Origin: Bacteroidota bacterium
GTDB lineage: Bacteria > Bacteroidota > Ignavibacteria > Tepidaquicellales > Tepidaquicellaceae
DNA length: 64,000 nucleotides
NCBI GenBank assembly: GCA_018266845.1
Contig: JAFDZO010000006.1
Coordinates: 1,014-65,013 of the forward strand
Direction: 5' to 3'
Shown piece by piece: positions 16,632-26,117 of this stretch; position 1 is the stretch's first letter; each line of letters opens with the position of its first letter. The notes below the pieces were generated by a model. That model was not told the origin of the DNA, searched no databases, and saw only the letters and a program-made list of their open reading frames with translations. Position numbers and translations under genes: made by a program.

Positions 16632-19600
16632 CTACTTTACCAGCATCATTTTTTTGCTTTCGGTAAAATCTCCTGCCTGAATTTTATAGAAGTAAACTCC
16701 CGATGCAAGAGCGCTTCCATTAAAGTTAACAGTATAGTAATCCGCCTGCCTGAACTCGCCATTCAATAATCTTGCAACTTCCCTTCCTGAAATGTCAAAG
16801 ATAGTTAATGTAACTTTAGCATCTTTAGGAAGAGAAAAATTTATTTTTGTAGAAGGATTAAACGGATTGGGATAGTTCTGCGAAAGCTCAAACTTTGCAG
16901 GAACACCAACACTTACATTTGTGTTCAGATTATAATATTTAAACGAACCATTAAAATCTATTTGTTTTAATCTGTAAGAGTAAGTTCCTTTGTTTAAGTT
17001 TTTATCAGCATAGTTATAACTGTTCTCTGTATTTGAACTTCCCCTGCCCTGAACATAACCGATTTTATTCCATTCACCCTCTTGCGTTCTTCTCTCAATA
17101 TCAAATCCTGAATTGTTTTGTTCGCTTGATGTCTTCCAGCTTAGATTTACATCCCTGTTATTCACTATAGCCGAAAAATTTGTAAGCTCAACCGGAAGCG
17201 GGTTATCAATATCTCCGCCTAAGGCAAATTCCGAAAACCCTGTTAAGCCTGTTGCTTCGATGTATGTTGCAGTGTTTGTGGTTGTGGGCCATACAGACCA
17301 GCTTGAGGACGGTCCGCTTCTTCTTAATAGCTTTAATGTGCCCGGGACTAAAACTCCGTTTGACGGAATATTATTGAAATAAAATCTTACAGAGCCGCTG
17401 AAAGAACCTGCATCGGTTGAAACAGTCCAGTAATACCGCGACCTGTTTGTTACGCCGGGATTGCTTCCTGTGCTGCCCGATGAAAAATACTGACCTGTTA
17501 TAGTTGCTGATGCGGGTGAAATTGCTGACGGATTAACGGATAAACCTCCCGCGCCTGCCAGAGATAAAATAACGTTATCTGCGCCTGTTGTCGGAGAAGA
17601 AAGTGAACTCTGGTTTGCAGGCGGCTGAAAAGAAACTACTTCAACTGCTCCAATTGTAGGTGTAATCAATGACCTTGTTACGCCGTAATAATCAGTTAAG
17701 ACATAGGATAGCGTACTTGCCCCTCCGTAGCAAGGTGTGTTCGGAAGCAAATTCAAATTCGTAACGCTGTGATACAATGGAGTGCCTGAAATCGAAGAAC
17801 CGTCTCCGCCTGAAGTTGTTATCCAGTCAGGGAAATTAAATGATGCTGCTAACCACTGACCGACAGTTCCAGAAGTCGCAGAATAAATGTTATTATTATT
17901 TATGTTACCGGCTGTCCAGTTCAATGTTGAGTTAATAACTGAGACAGCAAAGTGTCCCCCTGTTCCGCCGGTTCTTATATTATATAAAATATTTCCTTTT
18001 AACTCTATAGGTGTTTCTCTTACTCTTTGAAACCCAAAGCTTGCTGCCGTTCCGCTTGCCGTGCCGGAGATATAAACGCTGTTAAATGAGACATAAAGCG
18101 GTCCTGTTTGAGCAGCCGTATTGAAATGCAAAATTCCGTGAACATTTAATGCATTGGTTGTATTATAGCCCATGCTGACTATGTTATTTGTAATCCACTG
18201 CCGGTTTGTTGCGTTGTAAATCAAAATTCCGCCTGCTCTTGAAGTAGCTCCTGTGTTTAAATTATTAATATCTGCTATATAATTATTACCAATATATGTT
18301 TTTGCGCTGTTAGTCGCTCCTATTCCAAATGCCGTCGTGTTTATTGCCGTTGTGCTTGTCATATTTAATCCGCTGATACTGTTATTGTAAATCGCGCATG
18401 AGTCAGCCGTTCCTACAAAAATTCCATTTAGAGGATTAGCATTTGTGGCATTAAACGTGGTGTTTATCCCAGATGTAACAAAATTGTTTAGAGTATTATT
18501 CATAATTGTTGCAGTACTTGCCGTACCTGAATGAAATATGCCCCGAATATTGTTATTCGTTCCTGTTGCGTTCGTGCATTGGAGATTGTTAATACTGTTT
18601 CCGATAATTGAAACCGTCGGAGCGCTGGAAACAATACCTCTGACCTCTCCGGTATTTCTTTGTATAACATCTGAAATAGTGTTTCCACTTACAGTAATAT
18701 TTGCTCCGGTGCCTCCCACATTTATACCCGTTCCTGCCGTTGTGGAAATCATTCTGATTTTTGATATAGTGTTTCCTGAAATAAATCCCGTCCCGCCGTT
18801 AGTCGAAACAATTCCCGTCCATTGCTGATTACCTGTTCCCATGTAGAAAGTATCGGCTGGCGTTGGTCCTGCTATTGTGTTGAAGTTCATCGTCCAGCCT
18901 GTAATAGCCGTAAGGATAGAAAGACAATTTGTAGCGCCTGACGCTTTTGTATAACTATTTCTGTAAACAAAATTACTGTCTATGTTCCAGTTGTTTCCGT
19001 TTAGACCGAACATTGAAAAACCACGATTGAAAAAATTTGTAAGCTCATTATTGGTAACCATGTTATTCGAGTTTAGCCCTGTTCCTGTACTTGTATTACC
19101 ATTTGCAGCCACACAATAGTTTGGAAGGTCGGTTACATTTGTCGGGTCGTCCTGCATTAAATTTCTTGTTACGTAATTGTTTGAATTGCCCAATGTGCCT
19201 GTTGTTGTTCCAAACTGAACAATTCCTGTTCCGCTGTTCCCGTCTTTAGCGGAACCTTGCAGAACGCAATATTTAATAACATTGTAACAGGCATCATTCT
19301 GTAATCTAATTGTTGATGTCCCGACTGTAGTGGAGTTCGATGTATTTCTGATAGTCAAATTTTTCGATGTGCCTGTACCGCCTGCCCTTCCGTCAATGAT
19401 AATGTAGTTAGCGCCGTTCAGGTCAAAAGTTCCAAAGCCAGCCTGATTCGATGAAATTAACAGACTCGAAACTCCGGCAGCGGGGCGGATTGTAATCGTA
19501 TTGCTTGCGCTAACGCCGCCGACCAAAGCCAACGTTACAGGAAAAGTTTCTGTGCTGCCGTCGTAAATAGACTGAAGCTCAATAGTATAAGCTTGAGTTA

Positions 19601-19745
19601 TCGGCGCTGCCCCTGTAATGGCAGCATAAGCAGCCGTAATACTATTGTAAAATGTACCGCCGGGAAAAAGCTGTACTGAATTTGTCTGAGAGTATGATGA
19701 GGAAAGACAAACGAAAAAAAATAATATTGGAAGAATTTTTTTCAT
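16632..19745 (-). CDS. T9SS type A cargo with parallel beta-helix repeats
   Basis: 1037 aa with a signal peptide (MKKILPILFFFVCLSSSYSQ). Residues about 80-690 are full of Asn/Gly/Ile/Thr ladders (for example NNMVTNNELTNFF, ISGNTISKIRMIS, IIGNSINNLQC) typical of right-handed parallel beta-helices (PbH1 repeats). About 790-870 ends in T-G-F-S-E-F-A-L-G-G-D, a module often seen before sorting domains. A Fn3-like spacer begins L-P-V-E-L-T-N-F and the sorting domain begins NYPNPFNPSTKINFSL near 960, ending M-M-L-V-K. Beta-helix proteins of this kind bind or cleave polysaccharide; no catalytic motif is evident. It has its own terminator and a divergent neighbour (19893, plus). Confidence 0.82.
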   Translation of the reverse strand: MKKILPILFFFVCLSSSYSQTNSVQLFPGGTFYNSITAAYAAITGAAPITQAYTIELQSIYDGSTETFPVTLALVGGVSASNTITIRPAAGVSSLLISSNQAGFGTFDLNGANYIIIDGRAGGTGTSKNLTIRNTSNSTTVGTSTIRLQNDACYNVIKYCVLQGSAKDGNSGTGIVQFGTTTGTLGNSNNYVTRNLMQDDPTNVTDLPNYCVAANGNTSTGTGLNSNNMVTNNELTNFFNRGFSMFGLNGNNWNIDSNFVYRNSYTKASGATNCLSILTAITGWTMNFNTIAGPTPADTFYMGTGNQQWTGIVSTNGGTGFISGNTISKIRMISTTAGTGINVGGTGANITVSGNTISDVIQRNTGEVRGIVSSAPTVSIIGNSINNLQCTNATGTNNNIRGIFHSGTASTATIMNNTLNNFVTSGINTTFNATNANPLNGIFVGTADSCAIYNNSISGLNMTSTTAINTTAFGIGATNSAKTYIGNNYIADINNLNTGATSRAGGILIYNATNRQWITNNIVSMGYNTTNALNVHGILHFNTAAQTGPLYVSFNSVYISGTASGTAASFGFQRVRETPIELKGNILYNIRTGGTGGHFAVSVINSTLNWTAGNINNNNIYSATSGTVGQWLAASFNFPDWITTSGGDGSSISGTPLYHSVTNLNLLPNTPCYGGASTLSYVLTDYYGVTRSLITPTIGAVEVVSFQPPANQSSLSSPTTGADNVILSLAGAGGLSVNPSAISPASATITGQYFSSGSTGSNPGVTNRSRYYWTVSTDAGSFSGSVRFYFNNIPSNGVLVPGTLKLLRRSGPSSSWSVWPTTTNTATYIEATGLTGFSEFALGGDIDNPLPVELTNFSAIVNNRDVNLSWKTSSEQNNSGFDIERRTQEGEWNKIGYVQGRGSSNTENSYNYADKNLNKGTYSYRLKQIDFNGSFKYYNLNTNVSVGVPAKFELSQNYPNPFNPSTKINFSLPKDAKVTLTIFDISGREVARLLNGEFRQADYYTVNFNGSALASGVYFYKIQAGDFTESKKMMLVK

Positions 19746-19892
19746 ATTCTTTAGAGGAAAGTTAAAGAAAATATTTAAAGAGCTGATAGTATTATAAAAA
19801 TAAGAAATTTTTATTGTAAATAATGTAAAATTTTTGTGCTACCGGAACGGAACAAACCGCCTGTTTTCTGCATTCAAAAAAATAAAATCGCG

Positions 19893-20363
19893 ATGAAGAA
19901 ACTTTACCTGCTTTTGCTTTTTTTAATAATCCCCTTTTCAAAAACTTTTTCCCAGTTGGAATTTACCGCATTTGCCCGCTCGGATTCTAACTTAACCTAT
20001 GCCGGCTTTGCAAATACAAAATTTTATTATATTACAAGCGACACGTTTTTGTTTACCAATAAAGCAGATGTAACAAAATTTACAGATTCGACTAAGTCAA
20101 CGCAGCCACATACAATAAACAAAATTGATTTTAGCAAAAAAGCTCTGCTTCTACTCCCATATAACGGAGTTGACTGTCATTCACGTTTTAATTTTTATAC
20201 CGATACTGATACAACCGCTAAAACTTTCACTGTTCATACTGATGTTATTGACGGCGGCTGCCGGGCGGGAGGACATTACTATACTGCATGGTTCCTTATA
20301 CCAAAGCTGCCGGACGATTACAAGCTCATCTTCACATCAAAAGTAATCGGAAAAAATGATTAG
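19893..20363 (+). CDS. Small secreted protein of unknown function
   Basis: 156 aa from ATG 19893, chosen because a clean signal peptide starts exactly there (MKKLYLLLLFLIIPFSKTFS); an upstream GTG at 19836 would add 19 unlikely residues. The mature protein is about 135 aa, beta-rich, with two Cys (C in GVDCHSRF and GGCRAGGHYY) that could form a disulphide, and an H-Y-Y-T-A-W motif near the end. I do not recognise a family. It is the only plus-strand gene in a 30-kb minus-strand stretch of secreted proteins, with its own intergenic region. It lacks a T9SS domain, so it is probably periplasmic. Confidence 0.6.
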   Translation: MKKLYLLLLFLIIPFSKTFSQLEFTAFARSDSNLTYAGFANTKFYYITSDTFLFTNKADVTKFTDSTKSTQPHTINKIDFSKKALLLLPYNGVDCHSRFNFYTDTDTTAKTFTVHTDVIDGGCRAGGHYYTAWFLIPKLPDDYKLIFTSKVIGKND

Positions 20364-20385
20364 ATTTTTTAAGAGTCCTTTCTTA

Positions 20386-20419
20386 TAAAAAAAGCCCGAA
20401 GAAAAATTCCTCCGGGCTT
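20386..20419 (-). terminator. Terminator of the frameshifted cargo locus
   Basis: AAGCCCG (20392-20398) pairs with CGGGCTT (20413-20419), followed by U residues on the minus strand. It lies between convergent genes; the plus side lacks a T tract. Confidence 0.8.
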
Positions 20420-20448
20420 CTCAGCATCTGTTACAATCTGTATATTTT

Positions 20449-22247
20449 CTATTTTACCACTACCATTTTTTTAACATCACTGAACTTATCTGTGCTTAAC
20501 TTGTAGAAATACGTTCCGCTTGATAAGCTCTTTGCATCAAATGTTACACTGTAATAGCCCGCATTTTTTACTTCATTAACCAAAGATGACACCTCTCTTC
20601 CGCTAATATCAATTACCTTCAATGATACAAATCCGGCAGCGGACAACTGGTAATTGATTACCGTATAGGGATTAAACGGGTTCGGATAATTTTGTGAAAG
20701 CTCAAAGCTGAATGGTGTTCCTATAACAATCTCATTTGAAAGATAATAATATTTAAAGCTTCCGTTATAATCAATTTGTTTTAACCTGTATGAGTATCTT
20801 CCCGTTTGGAGATTTTTATCTGTAAACGAATAGCTAACAGGAAAATTTGTCGTACCCGCCCCTGTAACGCTGCCTGCAATACTCCAATTATCCGCTTCGG
20901 ACTTGCGTTGAATTTCAAACGAAGAATTATTTATCTCAAACTGAGTCTGCCAATTCAGATTAACCGAATTCTTTACGATGGAACTTGTAAAACTGCTTAG
21001 CTCTACAGGAACAACGGCATTTAATCTGTCATAATAAACTCCCGGATTTGTGCCGTTCAAACCAACCCATAAAACCCCCATATCCCTCGCACCGCCATAG
21101 TTCTCTATTATATTCGGATAATAATTTCTCGTAGATGATTGCGGCGGATGTTCGCTGATTTGAACAGAGGCATTAAACGTAGAAGGCGCGCTAATATCTG
21201 CATAGGTATAAAACAGCTTATCAGAAATATTATCCGGCGTTCCTGTCTGAGCGCTATCTGAGTAATACACTACATCAACACCAAGAGAACCTGAATTGTA
21301 ATACGAGGCATCAAACCAATACTCATCTCTTCCTGTTAAAGTGCCGATTGTGGATGCTGTTCCAAAAGTTATCCCGTTATCTGTACTCAGCATGCAATTT
21401 AGATCCATACTGCCAGTTGTTCCTGATGTATAAAATAACCATGCTTTGCCCGCATTAATTACCCCTTTGAATTGCGGCTTTGCAGTTCCCGCAGTTATAT
21501 TCGTATGAAATGTGCCATCTATTAGCAAAGTGCCCGGAGTGCCTTCTCTGTAACGCACAGACCTTATTGCTCCGGTATTTGTATCGGCTAATATCGCGAC
21601 TCCATTGTAAACTATAAGAGCAGTATCTCCGGTCCCTGACATAGTAATTGTTGGGTTTGCGCCCGTCGAACTTAAAAATACAGCGCCTCCCCATGACGCG
21701 CCGGAAGTGGTAGAGCCAAACATTCTCACATCATTATTAATTGCGCGGTCAATAATAAGATATAGCGAATTTGTAGATGACATCGTAACATCAAAATAAT
21801 TTACATCCGTATAATTTGTAAATTGGTTTGTAAAATTTGTAATTACATTCCAGCAATAAACTGTAGTGCCCAATATAAAGAAACAATAAATCGAGTCGCC
21901 TCCGTTTTTTGAAGTCATTTTTACTTTTGAAATCACTGCTGCCGGGGAAAGCGAGCCTGCAACAGCCCAGTTTACTCCGTTATCAGTTGATGAAAGAATT
22001 ACTATTGCTTTGCGGATAATATATTGGTGTCCGGTATTGCTGCGTATAGAGTTGTATTGGAATTTCTGTAAACACCGGAAATCTTTCCGAAAGGTTCTGT
22101 TGTTGAGAGTGAGTTATCTGTACTCCAGTCAACATTTTTATGATAAGGAAGAGGCGGATTATAAACTTCAGTTTTTATTTCAACCGCTAAAACTGATTCA
22201 CTTAAAAGAACTGTCAATACTATTAAAAGAAATAAAATTTTTCTCAT
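20449..22247 (-). pseudogene. Frameshifted T9SS type A cargo (paralogue of the next gene)
   Basis: The N-terminal part (22247-22002: signal peptide, then VEIKTEVYNPPLPYHKNVDW and P-D-T-N-I-L-S-A-K) and the long C-terminal part (to 20449) match the intact paralogue at 22394-23911 end to end, but are in different frames. Comparing P-D-T-S-I-L-P-G-K-C-I-V-I-L in the paralogue with the DNA here, one base is missing at about 22004-22010, after which I-V-I-L-S-S-T-D-N-G resumes. The C-terminal part has a Fn3-like spacer (V-P-V-E-L-S-S-F) absent from the paralogue and an intact sorting domain (NYPNPFNPYTVINYQL to K-M-V-V-V-K). Everything except one base looks functional, so recent inactivation, phase variation or a sequencing error are all possible. 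Confidence 0.8.
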
Positions 22248-22331
22248 GATAGCAGGGGTTAGTTTTTATTCAAAACTAACTTACATTAATTGATTTCAAC
22301 TTCAAGGTTTTTTACGATTGCTTCATAAAAC

Positions 22332-22361
22332 AAAAAAGCCCGTAGAAATTTCTACGAGCTT
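22332..22361 (-). terminator. Terminator of the intact cargo paralogue
   Basis: CGTAGAAA pairs with TTTCTACG (22341-22356), extended by AAGC/GCTT around a mismatch, and followed on the minus strand by six U. Located 33 nt after the stop at 22394. Confidence 0.8.
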
Positions 22362-22393
22362 CAGAGTTTTTAATACATACTATTTTATACTTA

Positions 22394-23911
22394 CTACTTC
22401 ACCAAAATCATTTTCTTCGTTTCCTTAAAGCCCTCGGTTTCAAGGGAGTAGAAATATACTCCGGTTGATAAGCTTCCGGCGTTAAACGAAACTGAGTAGC
22501 TGTTAGCCTGTTTAAACTCATTATCAATCACACGCGCAACTTCCCTGCCGCTTGCATCGAATATTTTCAACGATACAAATCCGGCAACGGGTAACTGATA
22601 ACCGATAACTGTGCTGGGATTAAACGGATTCGGATAATTCTGCTCAAGCACAAATTTATCTGCAATAACATTTCCGTTGTGTGTTATACTTGTTACAGCA
22701 TTGTATCTATCATAATATACGCTTGCATTGCTGCCGTTCAAGCCAACCCATACTACACCCAAATCACCTGCGCCATTATAGTACTCGATTATTGAAGGTG
22801 TATATCCTCTGGATGAAGTGAGAGGAGGACGCTGGCTGATTTGTACAGGCGCTGCAAAGCTGGAGGGATTAATACTGCTGGCTGATGAATAATACAATTT
22901 TCTCGAAGTATTATTAATCGGTCCGCCGGTGCTATCCGAGACATACACTAAATCAACTCCTCCTGGTGAATAAGCCGCATCAAACCAAAACTCATCCCTG
23001 CCGGGCATTGAGTTAATCGTAAACGATGTACCGAACGTTGCGCCGTTATCATTGCTCTGCATACAGTTCATATCTATGCTTCCCGGAGTGCCTGAGCTGT
23101 AAAACAGCCATGCTTTTCCCCCGCTCATCACAGCTTTAAACTGAGGTTTTGCAGTTCCTGCAGTAATCGGAGTTAAAAATGTGCCGACTATTACAAGAGT
23201 TCCCGGAGCGCTTTCTCTATACCGCACAGTTCTTATCGCGCTGGTATTTGTATCAGAAAGAATTGCAACTCCGTTATAAGAAATTAAAACTGTGTCCCCC
23301 GTTCCTGACATATAAATATTCGGATTTGCACCTGTCGAGCTTAAAAAAACTGCTCCGCCCCATGCTCCGCCACCGTTTGCAGAACCAAAGATTCTTACAT
23401 CGTTGTTTGTGTTTAAGTCAATAATCAGGTAAAGGCTATTTGTTGAAGAAATTGCCGCATCAAAATTGTTTACATTGGTATAAGTTGTAAACGTTGTAAG
23501 ATTATTTGTAATCACGTTCCATGTATAAACCGTGCTTCCAAGCTGGAAGAAGCAGTAGATAGAATCGCCTCCCGATTTGGAAACCATTTTTGATTTTGAA
23601 ATCATTGCCGAAGGAGAAACCGAACCTGCAATAGACCAGTTAGCTCCGTTATTTGATGAGGCAAGTATTACAATACACTTGCCCGGCAATATGCTTGTAT
23701 CGGGTACAGCAGTGTAAATTGTCGTATTGGAAAGGCGGTAAGCCCCGCTCACTTTTCCGAACGGCTCTGTTGATGAAACAAGTAAGTCATTGCCCCATTC
23801 TGTATTGCCCTGATACGGAAGCGGCGGATTGTAAAGCTCGCTTTTTACTTCCAATGAGTAAGCTGAAGAAGAAAAAAGCAAAATAGCAAAAAGCAGGAGA
23901 AATTTTTTCAT
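22394..23911 (-). CDS. T9SS type A cargo, intact paralogue of the frameshifted locus
   Basis: 505 aa with a signal peptide (MKKFLLLFAILLFSSSAYS). Residues about 20-400 form a sialidase/BNR-like beta-propeller: SNNGANWSIAGSV, DNGATFGTSF and L-G-V-V-W-V-G-L-N-G-S near the end. No catalytic set can be assigned. The sorting domain starts NYPNPFNPSTVIGYQL (about 427) and ends K-K-M-I-L-V-K. Compared with the frameshifted neighbour it lacks the Fn3-like P-V-E-L spacer; the propeller joins the sorting domain through a short linker. The two loci are a tandem duplication in the same direction with a terminator between them. Confidence 0.8.
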   Translation of the reverse strand: MKKFLLLFAILLFSSSAYSLEVKSELYNPPLPYQGNTEWGNDLLVSSTEPFGKVSGAYRLSNTTIYTAVPDTSILPGKCIVILASSNNGANWSIAGSVSPSAMISKSKMVSKSGGDSIYCFFQLGSTVYTWNVITNNLTTFTTYTNVNNFDAAISSTNSLYLIIDLNTNNDVRIFGSANGGGAWGGAVFLSSTGANPNIYMSGTGDTVLISYNGVAILSDTNTSAIRTVRYRESAPGTLVIVGTFLTPITAGTAKPQFKAVMSGGKAWLFYSSGTPGSIDMNCMQSNDNGATFGTSFTINSMPGRDEFWFDAAYSPGGVDLVYVSDSTGGPINNTSRKLYYSSASSINPSSFAAPVQISQRPPLTSSRGYTPSIIEYYNGAGDLGVVWVGLNGSNASVYYDRYNAVTSITHNGNVIADKFVLEQNYPNPFNPSTVIGYQLPVAGFVSLKIFDASGREVARVIDNEFKQANSYSVSFNAGSLSTGVYFYSLETEGFKETKKMILVK

Positions 23912-23995
23912 GGCTAAATATTAAGGGTTTGGAAATAATACTTTTTACTAACATAATTTAATCATTGGATAAGTTCAAGGGAATGGACTAGGAAG

Positions 23996-24295
23996 ATGCT
24001 CGGAGCTTATCCCACTACAAAAATTTTTCTTAAAAAATTGTATTTAACCGCAAAGATGAAAAGTTTCTGGCAAAGCACGCAAAAAGTATAAAATATTTTT
24101 CCTAAATATATCAAACATAAAACTAACTGTGTTTTAATTTCTGTTTTGGTTGAACAATTTCGAGTTTGAGAAATCATATTTTGAGTTCGTTTTTAAGGTC
24201 TTTGCGGACTTTGCTGTCATATTTTGCGTTCTTTGTTGTTCAATATATATTTACAAGGTATAAAAAATTTTTTGTCGTGTGGTGAATGCTCGGAG
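23996..24295. repeat. MITE-like element, copy B, with 10-bp target duplication
   Basis: Element 24006-24285 (280 bp), flanked on both sides by the 10-mer ATGCTCGGAG (23996-24005 and 24286-24295). The left end CTTATCCCACTACAAAAATT has lost part of the CACACGAC core; the right end TTTTTTGTCGTGTGGTGA is intact. It is inverted relative to copy A and parallel to copy C. The perfect target duplication makes insertion the only simple explanation. Between the intact cargo gene and this copy (23912-23995) I see nothing else. Confidence 0.8.
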
Positions 24296-24596
24296 AAAAA
24301 ACTTCGATAGATATTTGTTCACGTCTGTTTGATACCGCAAAATTGCTATTTGACATACCTGTTAGAATTCGCAGCAAGATGTTATCACCGCGAAGGCGTA
24401 ACCCAATAATTACACATAACACGGTGCACTGCTTTTATTAAATTTGTGGCATTTTAAATATCTGTTATTACAGAATATATTGTTAGGTAGGGAATTTTCT
24501 TCGTTGTTTTATCAGCAATTTATCGCAAAACTTACGAGGGGGCGTAAGTTTCACCCTATAAAAAATCAGGAATTTAAGAAGATTTTCGGAGCAAAA
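24296..24596. other. Gene-free region with one small hairpin
   Basis: No coding frame is supported. A 9-bp stem (AAACTTACG 24528-24536 with CGTAAGTTT 24543-24551) with a G-rich loop is the only structure seen; no U tract follows on either strand, so it is not a standard terminator. Confidence 0.4.
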
Positions 24597-24633
24597 TAAA
24601 AAAAGCCCGATTTTTATTCAAAATCGGGCTTTT
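24597..24633 (-). terminator. Terminator of the ahcY-tRNA-Thr transcript
   Basis: A perfect 14-bp stem (24601-24614 with 24620-24633; AAAAGCCCGATTTT and its complement), 5-nt loop, U-rich on the minus strand. It begins 4 nt after the tRNA 3' end. Confidence 0.92.
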
Positions 24634-24636
24634 AAG

Positions 24637-24709
24637 AGCTAATGGGGAGACTTGAACTCCCGACCTGCTGATTACGAATCAGCTGCTCTACCAGCTGAGC
24701 TACATTAGC
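24637..24709 (-). tRNA. tRNA-Thr (anticodon CGT)
   Basis: 73 nt, complete cloverleaf on the minus strand. The 7-bp acceptor is GCTAATG/CATTAGC. The anticodon stem is GCTGA/TCAGC with loop TTCGTAA, anticodon CGT (reads ACG, Thr). The T arm has GGGAG...CTCCC with loop TTCAAGT. The CCA end is not encoded, and the discriminator base is T. It starts only 14 nt after the ahcY stop codon and is followed directly by a strong terminator, so it is probably processed from an mRNA 3' end. Confidence 0.95.
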
Positions 24710-24723
24710 GTAGAGCCTTATTT

Positions 24724-26046
24724 TTAATATCTGTACATATCGGATTTGTAAGGACCTTCGACCGTTACTCCAATATATTCTGCCTGCTCCTGAGTTAAAG
24801 TTTCAAGAGTTGCCCCGATTTTTCCGAGGTGAAGTCTTGCAACCTTTTCATCAAGATGCTTTGGCAATACATAAACTTTGTTTTCGTATTTTGAATGGTT
24901 TTCCCAAAGTTCAATCTGAGCCAATGTCTGATTTGTAAATGAATTTGACATTACAAACGACGGATGTCCCATTGCGCAGCCAAGGTTTACCAAACGTCCC
25001 TCTGCTAAAACAATGACTTCATGTCCGTCAACATTGTAAAGGTCAACCTGCGGCTTAATGGTATCTTTTGTGTGTCCATAGTTTTCATTTAACCATGCCA
25101 TATCAATTTCATTATCAAAGTGTCCGATATTGCAAACGATTGCTTTATCTTTCATTGCTTTGAAATGCTTGCCCTGAATGATATTTAAATTTCCTGTAGC
25201 TGTTACAAGAATATCGGCTTCTTTTACAGCCTCATCCATGGTTGTAACTTTGAAGCCGTCCATTGCTGCCTGAAGAGCGCAAATAGGGTCTATTTCAGTT
25301 ACGAGCACTCTTGCTCCTGCGCCTCTGAGAGAAGCAGCTGAACCTTTGCCTACGTCTCCGTAACCGGCTACAACGGCAACTTTACCTGCCATCATAACGT
25401 CGGTTGCTCTTCGGATAGCATCAACTAAAGATTCTTTACAGCCGTATTTATTATCGAATTTTGATTTTGTTACTGAATCGTTTACGTTTATAGCCGGCAT
25501 GTGTAATGTGCCGTTTTTCATTCTGTCATAAAGTCTGTGCACACCTGTTGTGGTTTCTTCGGAAAGTCCTTTAATGCCTGCGATTAACTCAGGGTATTTA
25601 TCAAATACCATGTTTGTTAAATCGCCGCCGTCGTCTAAAATCATATTGAGAGGTTTGTTGTCATCGCCGAAAAATAAAGTTTGCTCTATGCACCAGTCAA
25701 ATTCTTCTGCATTCATACCTTTCCATGCATAAACAGAAATCCCTGCTGCCGCTATCGCTGCTGCTGCGTGGTCTTGGGTAGAGAAGATATTACATGAAGA
25801 CCAGGTAACTTCAGCGCCTAAATCAACAAGAGTTTCGATAAGAACAGCGGTCTGGATTGTCATGTGAAGACATCCTGCTATTCTTGCTCCTGCAAGAGGC
25901 TTAGTTTTTTTGTATTCTTCTCTAATAGCCATTAGACCGGGCATTTCCGCCTCAGCTAATCTGATTTCTTTTCTGCCCCATTCGGCTAAAGAAATATCTT
26001 TAACTTTATATTTCAACTTTTCTTTTGTTAGTGCTGCTGTTGCCAC
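24724..26046 (-). CDS. ahcY: Adenosylhomocysteinase (S-adenosyl-L-homocysteine hydrolase)
   Basis: 440 aa. It hydrolyses S-adenosylhomocysteine to adenosine and homocysteine, NAD-dependent, recycling the product of methyltransferases in the cytoplasm. Clear family motifs are [41 protein letters not shown](K)YGC (catalytic Lys/Asp), the NAD-binding [31 protein letters not shown], and the C-terminal K-S-D-M-Y-R-Y tail that binds NAD of the neighbouring subunit. The start is GTG 26046, with AAGGAG (26057-26062) 10 nt upstream. No SAH riboswitch-like structure is evident in the 71-nt leader. It probably forms one transcript with the tRNA-Thr gene downstream, and possibly with aspS upstream. Confidence 0.97.
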   Translation of the reverse strand: MATAALTKEKLKYKVKDISLAEWGRKEIRLAEAEMPGLMAIREEYKKTKPLAGARIAGCLHMTIQTAVLIETLVDLGAEVTWSSCNIFSTQDHAAAAIAAAGISVYAWKGMNAEEFDWCIEQTLFFGDDNKPLNMILDDGGDLTNMVFDKYPELIAGIKGLSEETTTGVHRLYDRMKNGTLHMPAINVNDSVTKSKFDNKYGCKESLVDAIRRATDVMMAGKVAVVAGYGDVGKGSAASLRGAGARVLVTEIDPICALQAAMDGFKVTTMDEAVKEADILVTATGNLNIIQGKHFKAMKDKAIVCNIGHFDNEIDMAWLNENYGHTKDTIKPQVDLYNVDGHEVIVLAEGRLVNLGCAMGHPSFVMSNSFTNQTLAQIELWENHSKYENKVYVLPKHLDEKVARLHLGKIGATLETLTQEQAEYIGVTVEGPYKSDMYRY

Positions 26047-26117
26047 TTTATTTTTGCTCCTTAATTTTTAGTAATTTGTAAGATACAATAAATAATTTTT
26101 TAAAAAAATTTATAAAT

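Noticed and set aside
22002-22247. Separate 81-aa secreted protein
   Set aside because: It is the N-terminal fragment of the frameshifted cargo; its end falls exactly at the frameshift seen against the intact paralogue.
26047-26117. Possible SAH riboswitch ahead of ahcY
   Set aside because: Only 71 nt of AT-rich sequence lie between aspS and ahcY, with no G+C stem arrangement resembling the riboswitch.
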